From: Corynebacterium rhinophilum
Lineage (GTDB): Bacteria; Actinomycetota; Actinomycetes; Mycobacteriales; Mycobacteriaceae
Length of the DNA: 20,476 nucleotides
Assembly: GCF_030227225.1 (NCBI RefSeq)
Contig: NZ_JASPHQ010000028.1
Span: 1-20,476 of the forward strand
Direction: 5' to 3'
Shown: positions 14,360 through 20,476 of the stretch, piece by piece
Layout of the letters: every line of letters starts with the position of its first letter
How positions within the stretch are numbered: the first letter of the stretch is position 1
Position numbers and translations under genes: made by a program
Notes under the pieces: model-generated
What the model was told of the DNA's origin: nothing
What the model saw: only the letters and a program-made list of their open reading frames with translations
Databases searched by the model: none

Positions 14360-16615
14360 TTAGCCTAAGAGGTCAGCCAGGCCGCCTTCGCGGTCAAGGA
14401 TGTCATCTAAAGACGGAGCTTCGGGTGGGGCTGGCTCGTTATTGCCGCCGCCATTTCCCCTATTGCCGCCGTTTCCATTATTGCCTCCCTGGTTCTCCGG
14501 CTGCTGCGACGGGGCATCGCGACCCGCATCCGGGCTTTCCGCAGGTGCTGGGCTGGTCTCTTCTTCAGGGGTGCCATTTTGCGCTGGACCAGTGTAGTTC
14601 TGGGTGCTTTGCCCGCCGGCGCTACCACCTGGGTTGTAGGCCGGACCGCCGCCGGCAGAAACCGTGCCGAAGCGCACCGGGTAAGCAGTGGGGAATTGCT
14701 GGAATTCCTGGTCCGCCAAGGAGTTATCCAATACGGACTTCCAGATCTTCGTCGGTGCGCCAGCGCCGTACATGATGCCGCCATACTGGTCGAAAATGGC
14801 AGAGGTGTTATCGGCCGTACCTACCCACACGGCGGTGGCAAGCTGCGGGGTGGCACCGACCATCCATGCATCCTTATTGGTTCCCGAATCACCGAGCTGG
14901 GTCGTACCGGTCTTAGATGCCGAAGCACGTCCGCCCGCCAGCGAGCCGTTGGACCATGCTGCCACTGGCCCCATGGCCTCAAGGACGTTATTGGCCACAT
15001 TGGCGGAAACGCGGCGCTCGCCCTCACCGTCTGGGTGTTCATACAGAACTTCCCCTGCGGCATTTTCTACGCGCTGCACAAAGTGCGGGTTGTGCCAGAC
15101 ACCCTGGTTCGCAAGAGTAGACATCGCGGTTGCCATGTCCAACGGACGGGACTGGTACTGGCCCAAGACCACACCTTCGAAAGGCTGCTTGCCGTTTTCA
15201 GTCAGCGTCTTTTCGATGCCCGGCAGCGAGCGGGCAACGCCCAAAGCGTGGGCCATATCCGCGGTGTCCTGGGTGCCGTTCTTCAGATCGCTCTGCAGGC
15301 GCAAATAAGAGGTGTTCAGGGACTGCTTGGTGGCCTCGCGCAGGTCGCATACGCCACAGCCGCCGCCCACGTTGGTGACCAGATCGGAGCCCGGCAGCTG
15401 GTACGGCGCCGAGGAGTAGTTGGTATCCAAGCTAATGCCCTGCTGCAGTGCAGCGGCAAGCGCCATAATTTTGAAGGTCGAACCGGTCTGCAACGGGGAG
15501 TTGGCGTAATCCCAACCGTTGGAATCATGCCCGCCAAAGTATCCGCGCACCGCACCCGTCTTCGGGTCAATGGTTACAGAAGCTGCGCGGGCATCCTCTT
15601 GTAGCGGCGCCAGCTGGTCATCGACTGCCTGCACCGTATTGTTTTGCACGTTCATATCGATGGTGGTGGTAATGCGCAGGCCGCCGGTAGAGACCTGATT
15701 TTCCGTAATTCCCACCTCTTCAAGCTCGCGGATGACCTGGTCCTTAATGTGGCCATTGGCACCCGGGGCTTCCGTATATGCCGAATACTCAGAGGGGTCG
15801 CGGGTCTCCGGGAAGACCATTCCATCGCGCTCTTCCTTGCTGAGATCGCCCATGTCCACGAGGCCATCAAGCACGTAGTTCCACCGGTTTTCGGAACCTT
15901 CCTGGTTCACGCGCGGGTCCAGGCCAGACGGCGACTGGATAAGGCCGGCGAGCATGGCGCCTTCCTCAGGGGTGAGGTCCTTGGCGTCCTTATCAAAATA
16001 GGCATTAGATGCAGCCTGGATGCCGTAGGCATTGCGGCCAAAGTAGACCGTATTCAGGTAGGCGTTGAGGATGTCTTCTTTTTCCCACTCATTGGTCATC
16101 TTGATGGAGTAGATGAGCTCGCGCGCTTTACGAACGTAGGAGTATTCGTTGCCCACCAGGGTGTTTTTCACGTACTGCTGGGTAATCGTGGAACCACCGC
16201 CGGCGGTGTCATTGCCGGTGACCTTACCCAGTACCGCGCGGCCCAAACCGGTGAAGGAAAAGCCGGAGTTTTCCCAGAAGTCGCGGTCCTCAGCGGCGAG
16301 CACGGAGTCCTGGACAAAGACGGGTACTTCATCCAAGGTCACGTGCGTGCGGTTGCCTTCCGGCGGTACCAAACGCGCCAGCTGGGTATCGTTATCGGAG
16401 GCATAGATGGTAGAGACCTGGTTATTGGCCAGCTCTTTGGGCTCCGGAACGGTGTATTGCGAATAGGCATAGCCAAAAAGGCCTGCAGGCAGTGCCACAA
16501 AAACCACCAGGAGAGCCACAACGACCCACGGCCAAATGCGGCGCTTTTTGGGTTCTTCGCCTTCTTTACGGCGGTCCACCTTAGTGGACTCGCCAGTAGA
16601 TTCCTTCTCGGTCAC
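14360..16615 (-). CDS. ponA: Class A penicillin-binding protein (transglycosylase/transpeptidase)
   Basis: A 751-residue bifunctional peptidoglycan synthase. It has a charged cytoplasmic tail, one membrane anchor (about 29-52), and a GT51 domain with Glu109 in EDRDFW, GGSTITQQYVKN and RKARELIYSIKM. The transpeptidase domain carries Ser379 (STFK), Ser432-Asn434 (SLN) and Lys568 (KTGT). The C-terminal 100 or so residues are rich in Pro, Gly, Asn and Glu. The first GT motif has Asn where many relatives have His (EDRDFWENSG). GTG 16615 is preceded by GAGGA nine bases away. Position matches ponA1 (Rv0050) and the Corynebacterium PBP1b locus. It polymerises lipid II and cross-links stem peptides outside the membrane, and beta-lactams would acylate Ser379. 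Confidence 0.95.
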   Translation of the reverse strand: MTEKESTGESTKVDRRKEGEEPKKRRIWPWVVVALLVVFVALPAGLFGYAYSQYTVPEPKELANNQVSTIYASDNDTQLARLVPPEGNRTHVTLDEVPVFVQDSVLAAEDRDFWENSGFSFTGLGRAVLGKVTGNDTAGGGSTITQQYVKNTLVGNEYSYVRKARELIYSIKMTNEWEKEDILNAYLNTVYFGRNAYGIQAASNAYFDKDAKDLTPEEGAMLAGLIQSPSGLDPRVNQEGSENRWNYVLDGLVDMGDLSKEERDGMVFPETRDPSEYSAYTEAPGANGHIKDQVIRELEEVGITENQVSTGGLRITTTIDMNVQNNTVQAVDDQLAPLQEDARAASVTIDPKTGAVRGYFGGHDSNGWDYANSPLQTGSTFKIMALAAALQQGISLDTNYSSAPYQLPGSDLVTNVGGGCGVCDLREATKQSLNTSYLRLQSDLKNGTQDTADMAHALGVARSLPGIEKTLTENGKQPFEGVVLGQYQSRPLDMATAMSTLANQGVWHNPHFVQRVENAAGEVLYEHPDGEGERRVSANVANNVLEAMGPVAAWSNGSLAGGRASASKTGTTQLGDSGTNKDAWMVGATPQLATAVWVGTADNTSAIFDQYGGIMYGAGAPTKIWKSVLDNSLADQEFQQFPTAYPVRFGTVSAGGGPAYNPGGSAGGQSTQNYTGPAQNGTPEEETSPAPAESPDAGRDAPSQQPENQGGNNGNGGNRGNGGGNNEPAPPEAPSLDDILDREGGLADLLG

Positions 16616-16690
16616 TGATTCGTGTCCTCATTCATCCCTGGTAACAAACTAAATAATTGCAGCTTACTGCCTAAGGCGGTGCGTCGAAAA

Positions 16691-17065
16691 CTAACACGCG
16701 TTAAAAGCCGTTGCAGAACGCAACAAATGATTCCACCGGCAGTGTCTGCAGACCTCCACCTCATGCACGGTAAATTCCAGGCCTTCACCAACAAATTCCG
16801 CTATTTCTTGCTCGCTGCGGGCGCTCCCGGCGCGCCGGCCTAGGCTCTCGCCGTACACCCACCGGGTCAGGCGCAGGTTCTCCCCGCAGACCGGGCAGGG
16901 TTTATCCATGGTGCGGCCGTGGTGCTCGGCGGCGGCCCGGAGGAGGAAGTCCGCATCGCACACCTCATCGCGCCCCAAGTGCCCGGCGCGGTATTCGCGG
17001 ACGTGTTGGGTGCGCTCCCATTCGTGAGAAACCTCGTGCTTAAAGGCAACGGAATTCACCCGCAT
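16691..17065 (-). CDS. DUF5318 zinc-ribbon-like protein
   Basis: A 124-residue cytoplasmic protein of unknown function, equivalent by position and sequence pattern to Rv0049. It begins MRVNSVAFKHE and has an early conserved EVCDAD. Two cysteine pairs, CPVC (57-60) and CRHC (106-109), should bind one zinc ion. The motif WVYGESLG...GSAR between them and CRWNHLLRS at the end are shared with the mycobacterial protein as I recall it. GAGGAA precedes the ATG. It is the first gene of the minus-strand envelope group, 75 bases before the PBP gene, and diverges from ino1. Conservation beside ponA suggests a link to wall synthesis, but nothing proves it. Confidence 0.85.
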   Translation of the reverse strand: MRVNSVAFKHEVSHEWERTQHVREYRAGHLGRDEVCDADFLLRAAAEHHGRTMDKPCPVCGENLRLTRWVYGESLGRRAGSARSEQEIAEFVGEGLEFTVHEVEVCRHCRWNHLLRSATAFNAC

Positions 17066-17181
17066 TATCTTAATTTCCTCTTCTTGATCGATCCATATGC
17101 CGTCGTGCTACCACCAGGCATAATTTCTGGCCTAACGTTGCGCAGGCACCACACAGCAACGAATTTATAAAGGAGCATAGT

Positions 17182-18270
17182 GTGTCTGACAAAGTAAAGG
17201 TCGCCATCGTCGGCGTCGGCAACTGCGCCACGTCCCTTATTCAGGGCGTGGAGTTTTATCGCAACGCCGCAGCAGAGGAAAATATTCCTGGCCTGATGCA
17301 CACGCAGTTCGGTCCCTACCACGTCGGCGATATTGAGTTCGTCGCGGCCTTCGACGTCGATGGAGACAAGGTGGGCAAGGATCTTGCGGAGGCTACCCGC
17401 AGCTCCCGCAACTGCACCATCACCATCGCAGACGTCCCAGACCTCGGGGTCACCGTTAAGCGTGGCCCCACCATGGATGGCCTGGGCCGTTACTACCAGG
17501 AATCCATTACGGAATCGGATGAAGCTCCTGCCGATGCCGCAGCTGCCCTCCGCGAAGCGGGTGCCGAGGTTGTTGTTTCTTACCTGCCGGTTGGTTCCGA
17601 AGAGGCGGATAAGTTCTACGCTCAGGCCGCTATCGATGCCGGTTGCGCATTCGTCAACGCCCTGCCGGTCTTCATTGCTTCTGACCCAGAGTGGGCCAAG
17701 AAGTTTGAGGACGCCGGTCTGCCCATCGTGGGCGATGACATCAAGTCCCAGGTTGGCGCAACCATCACCCACCGCGTTATGGCGAAGCTTTTTGAAGACC
17801 GCGGCGTACGCCTGGACCGCACGATGCAGCTCAACGTGGGCGGCAACATGGACTTCAAGAACATGCTGGAGCGCGAGCGCCTTGAGTCTAAGAAGATTTC
17901 CAAGACCCAGTCCGTGACCTCCAACGTGCACAACTCCCCTATCGCTGGCAAGCGCGCAGACCGCAACGTCCACATCGGCCCGTCGGACTACGTGGAGTGG
18001 CTGGATGACCGCAAGTGGGCTTATGTCCGCTTGGAGGGTTCCGCATTCGGCGAGGTTCCGCTGAACCTGGAGTACAAACTCGAGGTCTGGGACTCCCCTA
18101 ACTCCGCCGGCATTATTATCGATGCCGTCCGCGCCGCCAAGATCGCCTTGGACCGCAAGGTTGCCGGTCCAGTACTTTCCGCTTCCTCCTACCTGATGAA
18201 GTCCCCTCCAGTACAGAAGGCCGACGATGTCGCGCGCAACGAGCTGGAAGATTTTATTAAGGGAAGCTAA
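17182..18270 (+). CDS. ino1: Inositol-1-phosphate synthase
   Basis: A 362-residue actinobacterial-type myo-inositol-3-phosphate synthase. It converts glucose 6-phosphate to inositol phosphate with NAD, feeding phosphatidylinositol, PIM/LAM lipoglycans and mycothiol. The Rossmann motif [12 protein letters not shown] is at residues 7-18. [28 protein letters not shown] with catalytic-site lysine, and LNVGGNMDF are diagnostic. The short length, compared with about 500 residues in eukaryotes, is normal for this clade. GTG 17182 follows AAAGGAG by six bases. It diverges from the DUF5318-ponA group across 116 bases, where a weak -10 (CATAAT, 17119-17124) is visible. In C. glutamicum ino1 is controlled by the inositol-sensing regulator IpsA; I could not confirm a site for it here. 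Confidence 0.97.
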   Translation: MSDKVKVAIVGVGNCATSLIQGVEFYRNAAAEENIPGLMHTQFGPYHVGDIEFVAAFDVDGDKVGKDLAEATRSSRNCTITIADVPDLGVTVKRGPTMDGLGRYYQESITESDEAPADAAAALREAGAEVVVSYLPVGSEEADKFYAQAAIDAGCAFVNALPVFIASDPEWAKKFEDAGLPIVGDDIKSQVGATITHRVMAKLFEDRGVRLDRTMQLNVGGNMDFKNMLERERLESKKISKTQSVTSNVHNSPIAGKRADRNVHIGPSDYVEWLDDRKWAYVRLEGSAFGEVPLNLEYKLEVWDSPNSAGIIIDAVRAAKIALDRKVAGPVLSASSYLMKSPPVQKADDVARNELEDFIKGS

Positions 18271-18285
18271 TTTTTTCGTCGCGAT

Positions 18286-18316
18286 ACTACCGCTAGGCGG
18301 TAGTGCACGATAGAAT
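18286..18316 (+). promoter_or_regulatory. malR promoter with 19-base palindrome
   Basis: ACTACCGC (18286-18293) and GCGGTAGT (18297-18304) are perfect inverted arms around TAG. A TAGAAT -10 follows at 18311-18316, eight bases before the malR ATG. The palindrome therefore covers the -35 to spacer area, where a repressor would act. MarR proteins bind such palindromes and commonly control their own genes. No T-run follows, so it is unlikely to be the ino1 terminator. Confidence 0.65.
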
Positions 18317-18324
18317 TTAGTTCT

Positions 18325-18819
18325 ATGACGCAACATCATGATGAGACGGCCCCAACGAAGTCCCCGTCCGAATACGAGGACGCGGTAGAGGTAGCGCGGG
18401 ATATCCAACCGGCGCTCAATAAGTTAATTCTTATTTTCCAGCGCACCGCAGAGGGTTCATCGTTGACTACCTCGCAGGTCTCCATCATGAACCAGTTGCG
18501 CTTGCGCGGGCCTTCCCGCGTATCCACTATCGCCCAGGCGGAGCTCATCCGCATGCCCACTGCGTCCAACGCGCTCTACCAACTAGAGCGCCGCGGATTC
18601 GTGGAACGCCACCGCGATGAGGAAGATCGCCGCGGGGTGCTGGTTGCGCTCACCCAGCTGGGCGAGTCCGAATTGGCCATAGTTTCCGGCCAACGCGCCG
18701 CCGCCCTTGCGGAGATTATGCGGTGGCTCGAGCCCGAGGACTTGGCCACCGCCCGCGAGATGGGTGCGGTCATTTCCAAGCTTGCGGATGTCTACCGCCC
18801 CACCATGGATAGCGAATAG
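18325..18819 (+). CDS. malR: MarR-family regulator, MalR-like
   Basis: A 164-residue MarR protein. N- and C-terminal helices for dimerisation flank a winged helix-turn-helix (about 48-115). Motifs are TTSQVSIMNQL, the recognition-helix region MPTASNALYQLERRGFVE, and the wing DEEDRRGVLVALTQLGE. Next to a universal-stress gene it matches the corynebacterial malR-uspA pair. In C. glutamicum MalR binds many promoters and adjusts the cell envelope under stress. No ribosome-binding site precedes ATG 18325. The -10 eight bases upstream points to a leaderless mRNA. Assignment to MalR rests on gene context and remembered literature; general MarR membership is certain. Confidence 0.85.
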   Translation: MTQHHDETAPTKSPSEYEDAVEVARDIQPALNKLILIFQRTAEGSSLTTSQVSIMNQLRLRGPSRVSTIAQAELIRMPTASNALYQLERRGFVERHRDEEDRRGVLVALTQLGESELAIVSGQRAAALAEIMRWLEPEDLATAREMGAVISKLADVYRPTMDSE

Positions 18820-18867
18820 CAAGCTTGCGGCGGCGTGCAATTTTAGTTTTGCGGCCACAACAGACGA

Positions 18868-18889
18868 TAATGAGCCTTAGTACTCATTA
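18868..18889. promoter_or_regulatory. Inverted repeat upstream of universal stress gene
   Basis: TAATGAG (18868-18874) and CTCATTA (18883-18889) are perfect 7-base arms around CCTTAGTA. It lies 25-46 bases before the stress-gene ATG, just upstream of a possible -10 (CATATT, 18902-18907). An operator is more likely than a terminator, since no T-run follows. It differs in sequence from the malR palindrome. Confidence 0.5.
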
Positions 18890-18913
18890 AACTTTCGCAT
18901 ACATATTCATTCT

Positions 18914-19885
18914 ATGGGCAAAAAATCTAAACAACCGCTGCTGCCGACCCTGCATAAAGGCTCGGCCAAAGAGCCGTTGCGCATCCTCATTTCTTGGAGT
19001 CCTTCCTCTTCCGGTACGGAACCCCTCGACTTCGCCGCATGGTTATCGCGCACCGCGGTGATAGAGGTGCGCGTTATTTCCACGGTTTTCCAGCCCTGGA
19101 CCACGACGTCTTTGTCCAAGCTGGGCGGGAAATACAAGAAGTGGTTCAAAGAGCAGAAGCAAGCATGCGTGACAGCCACCGCTGCGGCCCTGACGGAGGC
19201 AGGTATCCCGGAAAAGTACTGGGACGATACGCCCTCCGTGCTTGTCGATGGCCCCTCTCGCCCCCAGCTTCTTACTGAGATGGCCCAAGATTTTCAGGCC
19301 GATATTATCCTGTTAGGCCCTAACCAAGCCGCGCCCAAGGGCCGCTTTTTCCCCGGCTCAACTGCGGATACCCTCCTGCACTACTCGCCGCAATCCTTAG
19401 GGCTTATCCCCCGCAAGGCCAAGTTGTCGAAACACGGTGTGACCCGCTTTAATTTTGTCATTACAGAGCGCGGTGACCGTGCTGATAGGGAATTATTGGG
19501 CGCAGCCGCGCTGGCAGATCGCTGGGATCTGCCCCTGCGCATCTTGGCCTTCTCGGCGGATGACCTGTTGCATTCCCCGTCGAAGGATAAAAGCGATATT
19601 GCGCTCAAGCTCACCGCGGAGTGGCACGAGGATTCATTGGCCATGCTCGACCGGGCTCGCGACCACATCCAAGATTCCTTCCCCGAGCTCGAGGTCTCCT
19701 CCGAGATCGGCTCCGGGGCCGGGTGGTCCGGTGCGGTTGATTCGCTTAAGTGGAAAAAGGGCGATCTAATGTTGATGGCCTCTGCCCCACAAGGTCCCAT
19801 CGCGCGGGTCTTTTTGGGTTCTACCGCAACCGAGTTACTCCCTCATATTCGCGTACCGGTACTCATTCACCCCGCGACCGACTAG
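18914..19885 (+). CDS. uspA: Universal stress protein, tandem UspA domains
   Basis: A 323-residue cytoplasmic protein with two USP (Rossmann-like) domains, about 22-145 and 175-322. Both end in a version of the ATP-binding pattern G-2x-G-9x-G(S/T): GPNQAAPKGRFFPGST and PQGPIARVFLGST, the second followed by LLPHIRVPVLIHP. Such tandem proteins in actinobacteria bind ATP and are raised in stasis, hypoxia or envelope stress. It lies 94 bases after malR, with an inverted repeat and likely -10 in between. It may therefore have its own promoter besides any read-through from malR. No ribosome-binding site is seen, again suggesting a leaderless transcript. In C. glutamicum relatives, malR and uspA can form one operon. 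Confidence 0.88.
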   Translation: MGKKSKQPLLPTLHKGSAKEPLRILISWSPSSSGTEPLDFAAWLSRTAVIEVRVISTVFQPWTTTSLSKLGGKYKKWFKEQKQACVTATAAALTEAGIPEKYWDDTPSVLVDGPSRPQLLTEMAQDFQADIILLGPNQAAPKGRFFPGSTADTLLHYSPQSLGLIPRKAKLSKHGVTRFNFVITERGDRADRELLGAAALADRWDLPLRILAFSADDLLHSPSKDKSDIALKLTAEWHEDSLAMLDRARDHIQDSFPELEVSSEIGSGAGWSGAVDSLKWKKGDLMLMASAPQGPIARVFLGSTATELLPHIRVPVLIHPATD

Positions 19886-19895
19886 GCTTTAAAGT

Positions 19896-20366
19896 ATGAG
19901 CTCACGCCCAGAGCACCCCGAAAACGACCTGACGACCGACGCCGATTATGCCAACTTGCGCCGGCCTGAGCCGCAAAGCTTCGATGATTTGGCAGACGAG
20001 CCCGATCCCGTCGAGGTAGCCGCCGCCAACCGGCGCTCCACGCGGCAAGCCATCTGGTACATGGTGTCCGTGCTGGTCATCTCCGCGCTGTACGGCTTCG
20101 GCGTCGCGCTCTTTTCGCGCCTTAGCGGCGGCCCACTGTGCGACGATGGCACCGCAAGCTGGCTGTGTACCGAGGGCCAAAGAAACTTCTTTGCCATCTC
20201 CACCATGATCATCCCGCTGCTGGGCATGATCGGCTGCGCGATCATTATGGTGCGCAAGCTGCGCCGCTACCTGCGCTGGCGCAGCTGGATGGCGATCTTT
20301 TGGGTGGTGGCCTTCAACTTCATGATCTGGGCTATTAGCGATATTCAGCTGCTATTGGTGCGCTAA
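19896..20366 (+). CDS. Three-helix membrane protein of unknown function
   Basis: A 156-residue protein. About 47 polar N-terminal residues rich in Asp, Glu and Pro are followed by three predicted helices: about 49-73 ([22 protein letters not shown]), about 95-118 ([22 protein letters not shown]) and about 128-152 ([17 protein letters not shown]). Two cysteines in the loop after helix 1 ([18 protein letters not shown]) probably form an external disulfide. It starts ten bases after the stress-gene stop with no ribosome-binding site; TAGGCT (19883-19888) could be a -10 for a leaderless transcript. I recognise no named family. The position suggests an envelope-stress role together with the two genes before it. 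Confidence 0.85.
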   Translation: MSSRPEHPENDLTTDADYANLRRPEPQSFDDLADEPDPVEVAAANRRSTRQAIWYMVSVLVISALYGFGVALFSRLSGGPLCDDGTASWLCTEGQRNFFAISTMIIPLLGMIGCAIIMVRKLRRYLRWRSWMAIFWVVAFNFMIWAISDIQLLLVR

Positions 20367-20415
20367 CCCCGCACCTAGCTGTCCAAGCTAGCTGGCAAGT
20401 GTTATGTCCATGAGG

Positions 20416-20476
20416 TTTTTGGACTTGGAGTCCAGCTACTTTGTGGACTCGGAGTCTAGGGACTTTGTGGACGCGG
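20416..20476. repeat. Tandem repeat, 24-base unit, cut by the window edge
   Basis: Two full 24-base units (20416-20439 and 20440-20463) and 13 bases of a third follow one another with no gap. Each reads TTT(T/G)TGGAC, then a small palindrome. Unit 1 holds TGGACTTGGAGTCCA (20420-20434) and unit 2 holds GACTCGGAGTC (20446-20456). The array begins 50 bases after the last gene and continues past the edge, so its full copy number is unknown. It may be a terminator-like or protein-binding array. Confidence 0.7.

Noticed and set aside
14579..15604. Plus-strand 341-residue frame opposite the PBP gene
   Set aside because: No family features, and the PBP catalytic motifs lie on the opposite strand across the whole span.
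17065..18408. Minus-strand 447-residue frame opposite ino1
   Set aside because: It is long only because of high GC in the third codon position of ino1; no domain is recognisable and it crosses three real features.

Overview
The window is bacterial chromosome from a Corynebacterium-like mycolic-acid actinomycete; I cannot name the species. The main evidence is gene order. DUF5318 gene, class A PBP, GT-C membrane protein, small membrane protein, rpsF, ssb, rplI and dnaB, with ino1 divergent at one end, match the conserved Rv0046c-Rv0058 block of Mycobacterium. As is usual for Corynebacterium, rpsR is missing between ssb and rplI. A marR gene next to a universal-stress gene matches the corynebacterial malR-uspA pair. 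Almost every gene is intact, and I see no prophage, insertion sequence, CRISPR array or tRNA.

Layout, left to right. (1) 1-292 on the minus strand looks like the leader of a ribosomal RNA operon whose 16S gene lies just outside the left edge. (2) 293-2488, minus strand: a GntR(YtrA-type)-ABC ATPase-permease operon whose permease gene is frameshifted, with inverted repeats at its promoter. (3) 2652-5024: a NYN-domain nuclease-like protein converging on a PspA/IM30 gene, followed by a thioredoxin gene. (4) 5083-9347, plus strand: a copper-export unit, with a CsoR-type operator, copZ and copA. It is followed almost without gaps by a NiaP-like MFS transporter and a VanZ-like membrane protein. (5) 9353-12644, minus strand: dnaB, a 462-base non-coding stretch rich in DnaA boxes, a strong terminator, then rplI, ssb and rpsF. 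(6) 12767-17065, minus strand: envelope genes (two-helix membrane protein, GT-C glycosyltransferase, PBP, DUF5318). (7) 17182-20366, plus strand: ino1, malR, a tandem-domain universal stress protein and a three-helix membrane protein. (8) 20416 to the right edge: start of a 24-base tandem repeat.

The genes are mostly housekeeping and stress defence: replication and translation, cell-wall and inositol-lipid synthesis, copper efflux, and envelope-stress regulation. No coding region forms a clearly new system. The least explained structures are the helically phased DnaA-box array upstream of dnaB, the nested inverted repeats beside it, the hairpin in the rpsF leader, the palindromes in front of malR and the stress gene, and the repeat array at the right edge.
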